From the NCBI GenBank assembly GCA_017963805.1, contig JAGCTE010000048.1, positions 1 to 64,000 of the forward strand: a stretch of DNA of 64,000 nt. The letters run 5' to 3'. Of the stretch, positions 23,075 to 32,640 are shown in pieces. Made by a program: the position numbers and the translations under genes. Source of the stretch: a bacterium (GTDB lineage Bacteria; Auribacterota; UBA3054). The notes below the pieces were generated by a model. The model was not told the DNA's origin. It did not search any database and was given only the letters and a program-made list of their open reading frames with translations. The first letter of the stretch is position 1, and each line of letters begins with the position of its first letter.

Positions 23075-24256
23075 TTACCTGTTTTTCGCGAGGTAGCGCC
23101 AGTAGGCCATGAGGCTCTTGGGGTCGTCGGTGACTTGCGAGAGGTCCTTTAGGGGGATTATCTCCACCCTGATCTTTTCGTTTTCGTCCTGGCAGCCGCA
23201 GATCCTTCCCTTGAGGGATTCGAGCTCTTCTTTTGTCAGGTCTATTTCCGCGGAGAAAAGGTAAATTATTTCGTCACTGATGCCGTAGGTGGGGAAGAAG
23301 CCGCCGAGGTCGGCAACGTTTTCTTTTTTTATTTCGAGCCCGGTCTCTTCCTTTACTTCCCTTATGGCGGTGGTCAGTTTGTCGGTGGAGTCGTCGAGCA
23401 TGCCGGCGGGGATCTCTTTCGTCTCGTAGATGCCGGCGGCGAACCTTGGCTGGCGGACGATGACGGTGTATTTTTCTTCTTCGCAGCTGATGACGATGAG
23501 GACGGCGGAGGCGTCGCCTCTAAGGAGGACGGCGCCGGGGACCTGGCGGCCGTCCTGGTCGTAGGCTTTGACGAAGAGCTTGGCGAAGAGAAGGCCGCCA
23601 CTGTGTCTTCTGTCCACGGCCTGGACTCTGATCTCCTCAATTCTGAAGCGCTGGTCCATTCTCTTTATCCAGTTGGCGTACTGAGTGGAGGTGCGGACCA
23701 TCTCTATGTCTTCTTTGCTGCCTTTCCAGATGAAGCTGTCGAAGGAGACCTCTTCCTCGAGGCTGTTTCCTTCGAGGGAGTCTATCCATTCCTTTATCGC
23801 GACGTAAAGAGGCTGCTTGAAGCCTACCACGTAAGGGTAGAAATCCTCCCATTTCCTCCACTCGAAGGCGCTGAATTCCTTTTCGAAGTCTTCGCTTTCA
23901 AGGGCGAGATTAAGGGCCTCCTTAGGGTCTCCATTGTAGCGGAAAAGGAACCATTTCTGAGTCTGGCCGCGGTAGCCGAAGAAGGTTGGTTTGTTCCTGG
24001 GGACTTCGTAGGTGAGCCAGAAGGGGCATTCGGCCGTTAGCTCGACTTCCTTTTCTGTTAGGCCGGTCTCTTCCCTTAGTTCGCGCCAGGCGGCTTCCCT
24101 TGGCGTTTCGCCGGGATCTATGCCGCCCTGGGGCCACTGCCAGGAGTCTTTGAAACTTAGGCGCTCTCCCGTCCAGAAGAGGCCCTCTTCGTTCATGACG
24201 ACAAGGCCTACGCAGGGGCGGAAAGCGTTGTTGATAGGTGTCATTTGAGTACGCAT
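23075..24256 (-). CDS. Fusion of two Nudix hydrolase domains
   Basis: A 393-residue protein. The N-terminal domain (about 10-165) is RppH-like, with FRPCVGLVV, WQWPQGGIDPGE and a full Nudix box ending RELREETGL; RppH removes pyrophosphate from 5' ends of RNA or cleaves dinucleoside polyphosphates. The C-terminal domain (about 195-393) resembles ADP-sugar/GDP-mannose pyrophosphatases. Its Nudix helix REVKEETGL is intact, but the Glu in the preceding GX5E is replaced by Thr (GMLDDST). I do not know a standard fusion of this kind. The ATG at 24256 lies 6 bases after a -10, suggesting a leaderless mRNA; an in-frame ATG 12 bases later is the alternative. Confidence 0.85.
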   Translation of the reverse strand: MRTQMTPINNAFRPCVGLVVMNEEGLFWTGERLSFKDSWQWPQGGIDPGETPREAAWRELREETGLTEKEVELTAECPFWLTYEVPRNKPTFFGYRGQTQKWFLFRYNGDPKEALNLALESEDFEKEFSAFEWRKWEDFYPYVVGFKQPLYVAIKEWIDSLEGNSLEEEVSFDSFIWKGSKEDIEMVRTSTQYANWIKRMDQRFRIEEIRVQAVDRRHSGGLLFAKLFVKAYDQDGRQVPGAVLLRGDASAVLIVISCEEEKYTVIVRQPRFAAGIYETKEIPAGMLDDSTDKLTTAIREVKEETGLEIKKENVADLGGFFPTYGISDEIIYLFSAEIDLTKEELESLKGRICGCQDENEKIRVEIIPLKDLSQVTDDPKSLMAYWRYLAKNR

Positions 24257-24262
24257 AGAGCC

Positions 24263-24271
24263 ATTATAGCA
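24263..24271 (-). promoter_or_regulatory. Extended -10 for the Nudix fusion
   Basis: Minus strand TGC then TATAAT (24268-24263), 6 bases before the ATG at 24256. It lies back to back with the promoter of the ABC operon. Confidence 0.65.
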
Positions 24272-24285
24272 TAAGCGCTTTTGGT

Positions 24286-24314
24286 TTTACATTTAACCAC
24301 TTTTATACTATAAT
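24286..24314 (+). promoter_or_regulatory. Promoter of the Gld-like ABC operon
   Basis: TTTACA (24286-24291), 17-base spacer, TATAAT (24309-24314). The leader to the ATG at 24347 is about 26 bases. No TGn extension is present. Confidence 0.8.
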
Positions 24315-24346
24315 CTAATTTATACAATCAATAATATAAGGGTATT

Positions 24347-25273
24347 ATGATCCAAGTCAAGGAACTTGTAAAAACCTACGCCGACCTTACGGCGGTGGAC
24401 CACATCTCCTTCAATGTGGAGAAAGGCGACGTGGTGGGACTTCTCGGCCCGAACGGGGCGGGGAAGACGACTACCATGAAGATCCTTACCTGCTTCATGC
24501 CGGCTACTTCCGGCGAATGCAAGGTGGCCGGCCACGATGTTTTCAAGGAATCGCTGGAAGTCAGAAAGCACATCGGATATATGCCGGAGAACGTTCCCCT
24601 TTACACCGATATGCGCGTTATCGAATTCCTCGCTTACAGGGGAAGGCTGAAAGGCCTGAAGGGGCAGAATCTGATAAACCGCATCAACTGCGTGATAGAC
24701 GCCTGCGAACTGGGACAGGTGAGGACGAGGATAATCGAGCAGCTGAGCAAGGGCAACAAGCAGCGCGTAGGGCTTGCGGACGCTTTGATAGGGGACCCGG
24801 ACATATTGATCCTTGACGAGCCGACAATCGGCTTGGACCCCAACCAGGTCAGGAAAGTCAGGGAGCTTATTAGGGAGATAGGCCGGGACAGGACGGTCAT
24901 ACTGTCAACGCACATCCTCCCGGAAGTCGAGATGGTCTGCGAAAAGGTCATCATAATGTACAAAGGGAAGATCGTGGCCGAGGACTCGATGTCGAATCTG
25001 AGAAGCGGCAACAAGAAACGCTACGTGGTCGAGATCTTCGCTCCCAAATCGGAAGTGGAAAGGGCCTTGCTTGAAGTCAAGGAAGCCTATGAGATAAGGA
25101 CTTCCGAATCGGAGGGCTGGGTGAGGGCCGAGATGCTCTCCCGTCTGCCCGAGGAAAACATATCGGAAAAGATCTTCCTTGCCCTCCAGAGACCGAATTG
25201 GAGAATAAGGCTTCTGACGACGGTCATGCCGACTTTGGAAGACATCTTCGTGGAAATGACGACAAAACATTAA
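24347..25273 (+). CDS. ABC transporter ATPase, GldA-like
   Basis: A 308-residue ATPase. Walker A is GPNGAGKTTT (about 34-43), the Q-loop/PENVPLY segment follows, the signature is LSKGNKQR and Walker B is ILILDEPTIGLDP; the switch His is in LSTHILPEVE. The C-terminal ~80 residues form the extra domain found in GldA/NatA-type exporters. With the next two genes it matches the GldA-GldF-GldG ABC system, used for gliding and secretion in Bacteroidetes and present without gliding in many other phyla. The permease starts 6 bases downstream. Confidence 0.92.
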   Translation: MIQVKELVKTYADLTAVDHISFNVEKGDVVGLLGPNGAGKTTTMKILTCFMPATSGECKVAGHDVFKESLEVRKHIGYMPENVPLYTDMRVIEFLAYRGRLKGLKGQNLINRINCVIDACELGQVRTRIIEQLSKGNKQRVGLADALIGDPDILILDEPTIGLDPNQVRKVRELIREIGRDRTVILSTHILPEVEMVCEKVIIMYKGKIVAEDSMSNLRSGNKKRYVVEIFAPKSEVERALLEVKEAYEIRTSESEGWVRAEMLSRLPEENISEKIFLALQRPNWRIRLLTTVMPTLEDIFVEMTTKH

Positions 25274-25279
25274 GGAAAC

Positions 25280-26020
25280 ATGCGGAATTTCAGAACACTT
25301 TTCAGAAGGGAGCTTGCGACCCTCTACTATACGCCGACGAGCTACGTCGTCATGTGCGTGTTTTTGATCGTGGTCGGCTGGCTCTTCTGGATCCTTGTCA
25401 ACTATTTGAACGCGCCCAGCAAGCCGATCGACGCCAACGTCTTCGGATATCTTTTCGGCGGAACTTTCATTTACTGGATGGTGGTGGCGGCCGTCACCTC
25501 CGCGCTTACTATGCGTTCTTTCTCGGAAGAATACCGGAGCGGTACCATCGAGATGCTGATGACCACTCCCGTGACCGACACGCAGGTCGTTTTGTCAAAG
25601 TTCGCGGCGGCCCAGGCCTTCCTTATGATCATGTGGGTGCCGACGCTCGTTTACGTCTACGTCCTCTCGCGTTTCACCACGGTTGACTACGGGGTGGTCG
25701 CGGCCGGGTATCTGGGAACTTTTCTTCTGAACTGCATGCTGACAAGCCTGGGGATCATGATCTCCTCGACGAACAGGAGCCAGTTCGTTTCCTTCTTCGT
25801 GACCTTCATCGGGATATTGATGCTCTTTTCCCTGAATTTCATGCAGGACGTCGTCAGCAACCGCTGGAGGGTCGTTTACCGCTACGCTTCCGTTTTAGAG
25901 CAGTTCAACCCCTTCACCAAGGGCGTCATCAGCTCGCAAAGCGTCGTCTATTTCGCAAGCATCACGCTCTTCCTTTTGTTCTGCACCATAAAGAGCGTGG
26001 AATCCAGGAAGTGGAGATGA
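25280..26020 (+). CDS. ABC-2 permease, GldF-like
   Basis: A 246-residue integral membrane protein with about six hydrophobic segments and no signal peptide. The start RNFRTLFRRELATLYYTPTSYVV, read here as two pieces RNFRTLFRREL and YYTPTSYVV, and the inner motif SFSEEYRSGTIEMLMTTPV are typical of the ABC-2/GldF permease family. It forms the membrane part of the exporter powered by the upstream ATPase. The substrate is unknown. Gap to the next gene is 4 bases. Confidence 0.9.
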   Translation: MRNFRTLFRRELATLYYTPTSYVVMCVFLIVVGWLFWILVNYLNAPSKPIDANVFGYLFGGTFIYWMVVAAVTSALTMRSFSEEYRSGTIEMLMTTPVTDTQVVLSKFAAAQAFLMIMWVPTLVYVYVLSRFTTVDYGVVAAGYLGTFLLNCMLTSLGIMISSTNRSQFVSFFVTFIGILMLFSLNFMQDVVSNRWRVVYRYASVLEQFNPFTKGVISSQSVVYFASITLFLLFCTIKSVESRKWR

Positions 26021-26024
26021 TCCT

Positions 26025-27470
26025 ATGAAAGAGACGATTATTAGAAGACTGACTTACGGCGCCAACGTCGGCATAGGCATCATATTGGCCTTCATACTGG
26101 TCGTTTTGGCGAACGCCTTGGCCGCCAAATACCCGAGGCGTTACGACTTCATCCAGAAGCAGGAACTCTACAAGCTCTCCGAAAAGACTCTGAACGTTCT
26201 GAAAGAGCTTCAGGAGCCGGTGGAGTTCTATGTTTTCGGCAACCCGCAGAACTCGGAGCTCTATCCTAAGGTCAAGCGCTTAATCGACCAGTATTGCGAC
26301 GCCAGCTCGAAAGTGACCTGCATTCTGGCGGACGACTACATTTTAAGGGATCCCGGCAAGATCCAGAAGATCAAGAACCAGTTCAACGTGACCGACTGGG
26401 ACACCGTCATCGTGAAAGTGGGCGAGGAGACGAAGGAGCTCAAGGAAAACGACATGGGCGACTTCAAGTTCGAGCACAACTACTACGACTACGGCCAGAA
26501 GAAGAAACTGGTGCTCTTCAAGGCCGAGCAGGCCCTGACTTCCGCCATACTTGAATTGCAGAACCCCGAGCAGAAGCACGTTTACTTTACGGTCAACCAC
26601 GGCGAGAGAAGCATATTGAGCAAGGAGGACCGCAACTATTCCATCGTGAAGGAATACCTTGAAAGGGACCGCGTTATTTGCGCGCCGCTGGAACTCTACA
26701 GGCTCTCCGACATGACGGAAACGAACTGCGACCTTCTTGTCATAGCCGGCCCGACCAGGGACTTTTTGGAGGAGGAAGTGGAGATCCTGCGCCGCTACAT
26801 CATGCAGGGCGGCCGCGCGCTAATTATGATCGACCCCAATTCCGACTGCAAGAGCATTCCGAAACTTCTGACATCCTGCAACGTCAACGTCGGAGACGAC
26901 GTGACGGTCGACCCGACGACCAGGATCGCGGGCACCGGCTGGTTCGACCTTGTCATCCCCGGCTACCCCGAGCACGAGATAACGAAAAACCTCGATTCGC
27001 TCAGCATATTCTACATGGCGCGTTCCGTCATGGAGATCAATCCTGAGAACAAGGATTACATCGTCACGCCTTTTTTGCAGACTACCTCGGACGGCTGGGG
27101 CGAGACGAAGTACCACGGCACTTCCTATCACTTCGACGAGAAGACCGACCTCGGGGGCCCTGTGACGATCGGCGCGGCCGTTGAGAACAAGCGCACCGGT
27201 TTGAGGCTCGTGGTAATCGGCGACGCCGATTTCGCGGACAACTTCTACGCGGAGCGCCCCATTTCCAACAGGGACATCTTTTTGAACGCCTGCAACTGGG
27301 CGATGCAGAGGGAATTCCTCGTAAGCATCGGCCCGAAGACGATCCAGGAGATCAGGAGCCTGAAATTAAACCGCAAGCAGATCTCTCTGATAAGAACATT
27401 GGTAATAGTTTTGGTGCCGGCCCTGGCTCTCTCTCTTGGCCTTCTCGTTTATGTGCGCCGCCGCCAGTAA
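26025..27470 (+). CDS. GldG-like ABC auxiliary protein
   Basis: A 481-residue protein with an N-terminal membrane segment (about 14-34), a large extracytoplasmic domain and a C-terminal membrane segment (about 455-475). The outer part has the ABC-auxiliary/GldG pattern: KLSEKTLNVLKEL and PVEFYVFG near the start, then FTVNHGERSI, LVIAGPTRDFLEEE and ALIMIDPNSD. In the Gld system this protein pairs with the ABC-2 permease. It is followed after 9 bases by the DUF4340 protein. Confidence 0.88.
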   Translation: MKETIIRRLTYGANVGIGIILAFILVVLANALAAKYPRRYDFIQKQELYKLSEKTLNVLKELQEPVEFYVFGNPQNSELYPKVKRLIDQYCDASSKVTCILADDYILRDPGKIQKIKNQFNVTDWDTVIVKVGEETKELKENDMGDFKFEHNYYDYGQKKKLVLFKAEQALTSAILELQNPEQKHVYFTVNHGERSILSKEDRNYSIVKEYLERDRVICAPLELYRLSDMTETNCDLLVIAGPTRDFLEEEVEILRRYIMQGGRALIMIDPNSDCKSIPKLLTSCNVNVGDDVTVDPTTRIAGTGWFDLVIPGYPEHEITKNLDSLSIFYMARSVMEINPENKDYIVTPFLQTTSDGWGETKYHGTSYHFDEKTDLGGPVTIGAAVENKRTGLRLVVIGDADFADNFYAERPISNRDIFLNACNWAMQREFLVSIGPKTIQEIRSLKLNRKQISLIRTLVIVLVPALALSLGLLVYVRRRQ

Positions 27471-27479
27471 GGAATTTTC

Positions 27480-29291
27480 ATGAAATTTAAGACAACGTTG
27501 TTTTTGCTTATTCTCGTTTTGGCAGTCGGCGGCTACATCTGGTTCGTCGACCGCTTCAAACCGTCCACGGCCGAACTGAAGCAGACCGAAAAGCGCGTCC
27601 TCCAGGACTTCCGCCCCGAATTGATAACGAGGATCACCATAGCGAGGCAGGTGAGGGAAAACGACACCGGCAAGGTGCTGCGTCTTGAAACCTACGAACT
27701 GGAAAAAGAGACGCTCGGCTGGAAGCTCGTGAAGCCGGTGAACTTCCCGGTCAACACGCCTTTGGTCCGCCAGATACTCGACAACTTGAAGAAAGTCGAC
27801 CAGAACCGCTTCATTTCAGGCAGCGAATACGAGAACATCAACCGCGACGCGACAGGCCTCAACGCCCCGGACATAATAGCGACCTTCGAGACGCCGCAGA
27901 CGTCCGTCGTATTGAGAGTCGGCGCGCAGGTTCCTTTGGGCTGGGAATACTATGCCGAACTGAAGGGCAAGCGCCAGGCTTACTTTATTCCGAACCAGAT
28001 GCGCGACATCCTCTGCTTCGAGACCGACAGTTCCGAGCAGGACGTCAGGCGCAGGAGAGTCTTCGACGTCGCGCCCGAATACGTGAACGCCGTGCAGATG
28101 ACGATCGACGGAGTTGAGATCGACCTCAGGAAGGGGAAAGACATCCTCAGCTGGTACACCCAGACGCCCGTCTACGACAGGGGCGACGACAAGCTCATCG
28201 GCGAAATGGTGAAGAATCTTTCCAAGATCGACGTTCTGAAATACATCGAACAGCCGAGGGAGAAGATCGACTTCAAATATTCCGTGGCGCTGGTGCAGAG
28301 GGAGAATTCCCAGCGGCTCCAGATAAGCGACGTCGTCATAGAAGTGGACGAATGGGACGAGACCAACCGCTTCTGCTACGCGAGGAGATCCGAATACGGC
28401 CAGTTCTTCACGCTGCATCCCGACGTCCTCGCTTCCTTCGTTCCCGACGTCGACCACTACCGCGCCAAGACGCTCATCGCGCCCGGCGTTTTCGACGACG
28501 TTTGCGAGCTTGAGCTGAAAAAGGACGGGAAAACGATGAATTTCTCCTACGACAAGCAGGAGAACAAATGGGACCTCTCGAGCATGCTGACCACGACATT
28601 AAAGGACGAGATGGCGATAGAGGACTACGTCTTCCTCTGGATGGATATGCCGATCGCCCGCTTCGCCGGAGCCGAGGAAGCAAATTCGGCCCTGCGGGAG
28701 AAGTTCCTCGAACTCAGGGTGCGCTACCAGGACAGGGACGAATACGAGAACTACGTCATCTCCGCGCCGAAGGACGGATTGATGTTCATGGAGCGCATGA
28801 CGAACGTCTACGTCGCCGTGAGCGCCGAAAACGTCGGGAAGCTCTATACGACGAACGTCTTCCGCTTCCTTTCGAGGGAGGCTATGAACGTGCCCGAGAA
28901 CGAAGTCGAAAAGATAGAATTGGAGACGCAGGAAACTTCCGTTTCTTTGAACTACGGGACGAACTTCTGGATCGCTACCGAGAACGACAGGTCGCGCCAG
29001 ATCCTTCCCAGGGTGAGGGACGAAATTGCCAGCCGCATGCCTGTCCTCATCGACCATTACGTCAAGGAGTGCTCCGAGCTGGACCTGCCGGATTACGGGC
29101 TCGACAAACCTTTCCTGAAGATCTCCTTCGTTTTGAAAAACGGGGAAAGCAAAACGATCTCGCTTGGCAAAGAAACGGAAGGGGGACGCTACGGGATGCT
29201 TGGCGAACAGCCCTACGTTTTCGTCGTGAACAAGGAGACGGCGCTCTCGCTGGAGCAGTTCATGGAATTAGCCAGAATATATCGTGAATGA
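27480..29291 (+). CDS. DUF4340 envelope protein
   Basis: A 603-residue protein anchored by an N-terminal membrane segment (about 5-22) with the rest outside the cytoplasm. Repeated modules of the form I.......V.L......W.....V, such as YELEKETLGWKLVKPVNFPVN, mark DUF4340, which is regularly encoded next to GldG-like genes. Three to four such modules can be traced. The biochemical role is unknown; with GldG it may couple the exporter to periplasmic partners. Its end overlaps an upstream alternative start of the next gene, but the RBS-supported start lies 19 bases downstream of the stop. Confidence 0.85.
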   Translation: MKFKTTLFLLILVLAVGGYIWFVDRFKPSTAELKQTEKRVLQDFRPELITRITIARQVRENDTGKVLRLETYELEKETLGWKLVKPVNFPVNTPLVRQILDNLKKVDQNRFISGSEYENINRDATGLNAPDIIATFETPQTSVVLRVGAQVPLGWEYYAELKGKRQAYFIPNQMRDILCFETDSSEQDVRRRRVFDVAPEYVNAVQMTIDGVEIDLRKGKDILSWYTQTPVYDRGDDKLIGEMVKNLSKIDVLKYIEQPREKIDFKYSVALVQRENSQRLQISDVVIEVDEWDETNRFCYARRSEYGQFFTLHPDVLASFVPDVDHYRAKTLIAPGVFDDVCELELKKDGKTMNFSYDKQENKWDLSSMLTTTLKDEMAIEDYVFLWMDMPIARFAGAEEANSALREKFLELRVRYQDRDEYENYVISAPKDGLMFMERMTNVYVAVSAENVGKLYTTNVFRFLSREAMNVPENEVEKIELETQETSVSLNYGTNFWIATENDRSRQILPRVRDEIASRMPVLIDHYVKECSELDLPDYGLDKPFLKISFVLKNGESKTISLGKETEGGRYGMLGEQPYVFVVNKETALSLEQFMELARIYRE

Positions 29292-29310
29292 CTGTAAAAG
29301 GAGTCAAAAC

Positions 29311-32262
29311 ATGAGAAAAGCCATATTCATTCTTTCTTTACTTTGCCTTTTTAGCTGCTGCGTCAAAGCCGAGGACATCGTCGGCATGGCGCCGAGAGAG
29401 ACGAGCGTGGTGGTGCGCACGCAGAAAAACCTGAAGTCTTTCCTCCGCATTCCCTCGCCGGGCTTCTGCTATGACGAAATGAAGTACACGGCCCGCGTCG
29501 TTTCCGAACCGAAAGTTACGATCTTCCAGGTCAGCATGCTGGCGCCGACCAACCAGCCCGACAGGATCGTCATGCCTTACGCCAGGATACTCCGCCCGGA
29601 CTATACGGAAGTCGCCGCCAACACTTTCACCAACGCGGTCTTCTGGGCCAACGGGCAGATACTTGCGCAGCGTTTCATAGTCCCGGAAGCGATGAGCCAG
29701 TATCTCATTGCGGTGGGATATGTGGATTACAGGGACGCCAGGCACCGCCATATCAGCGGCGGGCCTTACGAGACGGTCATCGACCAGAAGGGCAGGATCG
29801 TCCACCGCGGCGAAGTTTTGAACAAATCGCAGTACAAGTCGTCTTTCAGCATAGATTCGGACATCCTCTTCCTGGACGACGAGCTTGAGATACAGGTGAC
29901 TCAGGACGAAGTCAGAAAGGGCGTCACGAACGTCGTGGAGACTTTGTTCAGCTATACCGTAGTGAACCTCGACACAGGCAAGGTAGTCCTGGACAAAGAG
30001 GACGTCAAGAAGCCCGTCATTAAGATGAAGACCCTTGGCAACTACGCCGTCGACATCAGGACGTCCAGGAACGGCAAGACTTTCTGGCACGGTATGAAGG
30101 GCTATTGCGTGCTGCCGAGGCTTGAAAGGACCTTCGATCCGGATTATATCGGCAAGCTCACCTTGAACGACGGCATACTCTGCGGCTCTTCCAACGACCT
30201 CCACCAGCTCCAGGACGGACGCTATTCCCCGGCCGTCAAGGAGAGGATCAGCCAGCGCATCTCCTCGTCGGAGATAACCAACATTTTTGGCGGCAGGGGA
30301 CGCATCATAACCCAGGACAGGGGATACGTGAGCTACATACTCGGCGTCAACCTTAAGCTGAACATGCCGTATCTATTGGAAATAGAGTATCCCGAAGACG
30401 CGCCGCGCACGCTTGCGGTCTCCGTCAACGGAGGCACCTATTCTCCCTGCGTCCAGACCGGCCACACCATGCCTTACCAGGAGCCCAGCCAGTTCGTGGA
30501 ACAGCTGCAGCTGCCTCTGAACGGCAACGTCAACAAGATGCGCTTCATCGTCTGGGCGGGCGACGACGAGATCAGAAACGGCTTCAACGTCGCCATAGCC
30601 GACCCCGGCGACGTCAACGCGCCCTTCAGCAAGAAGCCTCTTGTCCTGAGGATCAACCTCTATTCTTTCCTGACCATCGCCGTCCCTCAAATGAAAGAGC
30701 ATTTCCCCAGGGAATACCAGCGCTACGTCTGGACGGAAGGCGAGCAGATGATGGGGCGCGACGGCGTTTCCTTCGCGCCTGTTCTGAACAGCCTTTTCTA
30801 CGGCCTGAACTCTTTTTCGCCGCTCGCTCTGGCCTGGAACTCGCACGCCGGCAGCAACGGGACGGTGCTCTTCCCGACGGAGCACTACACTATTTCTTAC
30901 ATGACGGAGATCAACGGCGTGGAGTACGCGAGCGACCGCAAGGAAGACAACAGCAAGCGTGAAAACTACATCGGCGGCGCCGCCGACCTTGCGCGCTACC
31001 TGAAGATGAAGATCTTCCCGAGGATCGAATACGGCGGCAGCGACAAGCTGATAGGCAAGTTCGCGGTCGGCCCCGACGGCCTGCCTTACCAGCCCTACAT
31101 CTACGACAGCAATTCCGCCCCGCTCTTCGATTCCGTGGACGTGACCTACGACGGCGTCCTGGAAGACTGCGTCGGCATCATAAAGGAAATGATCAAAGCC
31201 GTCCCCGAAGACTCCAAGGGGAGTTTTGAGAACCTCATCATGAGGCAGCGCGCCAACTTCACGCCCGTTTCTTACAGCGACAACGCCCTTAAGCTTTACG
31301 CCAGGGAAAAGGGCCTTTCCATAGCGGAAAGCGATCTGCGCAACGAGATCGTGATGAAGCGCCAGGACGACTACAGGGTCTGGTACCAGAACAAGAAGTA
31401 CGCCTTCTTCGCCAATGTGAACGAAGCTTACAACAGCCTTCTGAAAAGGAAAGGCAGCCTGCTCTTCTACAACTGGAGAACAGGCGGCATGCCCTACGAG
31501 GGCCTCTATTACCACGACCCCGCCTCCTGGACGGAGATCAAAAGGGTGAGGTCCCTGCCCGTGGAAGGCTTCCCGCTTCCCGCTATCACGAGCGAGCAGT
31601 TGTCCGGCGCGGTCTCGAAGTGGACCAACGACGAGGACGCGCTCCTAAGGGACGTCTTCAATTACGGCTTGACGCCGGTCTGCCCGGTCTTCGGGACGCT
31701 GGCGGCCACTTCCCAGAATTATCACGATCTTTTCCGCAAGGACAAGAACAGTCTCGACATTGCCGTTAAGATAACGCCGAACGTGCAGTCGAAGACGCTC
31801 GTCCTGGATTGCAAAAAAGTTCCCAGCCTGGCCGGCCAGACGATGTACCGCTCGAGGGAATACTCCATGTACGATCCTCTCATGGCCTTCGTTTACGCCA
31901 ACCCCAAATACCTCGCTTTCGAGCAGTCGCACCAGTCCTGCTTCCCGTTCGCGGAAACGACAAGGCGCTTCATGATGAATTACCTTGCCCTGCCGCTCGT
32001 GCCTTTCGGCGAAGTCAAGCAGCCGGAGGGGACGCCTTTGAACGTCTATCTCGGCGTTTACAACGGGAGCCCCTACGTCGCGGTCGCCAACCAGACCCTC
32101 AAGCCTGTCTCGGCGAGGGTAACCCTTCCGCTGGCGGGCGTCAAGCAATTGAGGCCTCTCGTCACGAAGGAAAAGCGCCAGCCCTATTTCGTCAAGGAAG
32201 ACACCATCGAGGTCGATCTGACGCTTCAGCCCATGGAACTCAGGAGTTTCAAGGCGGAATAA
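29311..32262 (+). CDS. Large exported protein of unknown function, glycoside-hydrolase-like layout
   Basis: A 983-residue protein with a signal peptide that contains LFSCC, so lipidation is possible though the lipobox is imperfect. Start at 29311 is supported by AAAAGGAG 8 bases upstream. The N-terminal ~400 residues look beta-rich. The middle (about 430-800) has alternating helices and strands with many Trp, Tyr, Asp and Glu residues (YVWTEGEQMMG, LAWNSHAGSNG, FYNWRTGGMPYEGLYYHDP), as in a TIM-barrel hydrolase. The final ~90 residues end in a beta domain (LQPMELRSF) like the closing domain of many glycoside hydrolases. I cannot name a family. Its position behind the Gld-like exporter suggests a partner or substrate. 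Confidence 0.55.
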   Translation: MRKAIFILSLLCLFSCCVKAEDIVGMAPRETSVVVRTQKNLKSFLRIPSPGFCYDEMKYTARVVSEPKVTIFQVSMLAPTNQPDRIVMPYARILRPDYTEVAANTFTNAVFWANGQILAQRFIVPEAMSQYLIAVGYVDYRDARHRHISGGPYETVIDQKGRIVHRGEVLNKSQYKSSFSIDSDILFLDDELEIQVTQDEVRKGVTNVVETLFSYTVVNLDTGKVVLDKEDVKKPVIKMKTLGNYAVDIRTSRNGKTFWHGMKGYCVLPRLERTFDPDYIGKLTLNDGILCGSSNDLHQLQDGRYSPAVKERISQRISSSEITNIFGGRGRIITQDRGYVSYILGVNLKLNMPYLLEIEYPEDAPRTLAVSVNGGTYSPCVQTGHTMPYQEPSQFVEQLQLPLNGNVNKMRFIVWAGDDEIRNGFNVAIADPGDVNAPFSKKPLVLRINLYSFLTIAVPQMKEHFPREYQRYVWTEGEQMMGRDGVSFAPVLNSLFYGLNSFSPLALAWNSHAGSNGTVLFPTEHYTISYMTEINGVEYASDRKEDNSKRENYIGGAADLARYLKMKIFPRIEYGGSDKLIGKFAVGPDGLPYQPYIYDSNSAPLFDSVDVTYDGVLEDCVGIIKEMIKAVPEDSKGSFENLIMRQRANFTPVSYSDNALKLYAREKGLSIAESDLRNEIVMKRQDDYRVWYQNKKYAFFANVNEAYNSLLKRKGSLLFYNWRTGGMPYEGLYYHDPASWTEIKRVRSLPVEGFPLPAITSEQLSGAVSKWTNDEDALLRDVFNYGLTPVCPVFGTLAATSQNYHDLFRKDKNSLDIAVKITPNVQSKTLVLDCKKVPSLAGQTMYRSREYSMYDPLMAFVYANPKYLAFEQSHQSCFPFAETTRRFMMNYLALPLVPFGEVKQPEGTPLNVYLGVYNGSPYVAVANQTLKPVSARVTLPLAGVKQLRPLVTKEKRQPYFVKEDTIEVDLTLQPMELRSFKAE

Positions 32263-32640
32263 ATGTCCGAAGTCTGGCGGGACAAAGACGACAAAAGGAA
32301 TCTTTCGCCTTCGTGTCTTGTGACGGCGCTCGTTTTTTGCGCTGCGCTCATACTCGGCCTTTTCTTCCTCGCGAACTTCGTGACGGAAAGGTGCGGAGAC
32401 CTTTTGAAGATGACGTATCCTTACGTCGTGCCTTTCATGGACAAGGACGTGACAAGCGATGAGCGGAAGGAATTCTCGAATTCCTGGTTCAGGATCGCCG
32501 GCTGCATAAGCAGAGATCCCCTCATCCTGACCAACAGCAGCGTCATGATAATCAAGAACGTAGTGTTGGACAGAAGCGTTACGAAAGAGGAGATCGAGGA
32601 TCTGAAAAAATTGGCGGAGCGTTTGGAAGAGAATGAATAA
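32263..32640 (+). CDS. Small single-pass membrane protein, unknown
   Basis: A 125-residue protein with one clear membrane segment at about residues 18-42 (SCLVTALVFCAALILGLFF region) and a C-terminal extracytoplasmic part of about 80 residues ending in a charged helix (EEIEDLKKLAERLEENE). No motif is recognised. It starts at the base after the stop of the large exported protein and its end overlaps the next gene by 8 bases. Confidence 0.65.
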   Translation: MSEVWRDKDDKRNLSPSCLVTALVFCAALILGLFFLANFVTERCGDLLKMTYPYVVPFMDKDVTSDERKEFSNSWFRIAGCISRDPLILTNSSVMIIKNVVLDRSVTKEEIEDLKKLAERLEENE

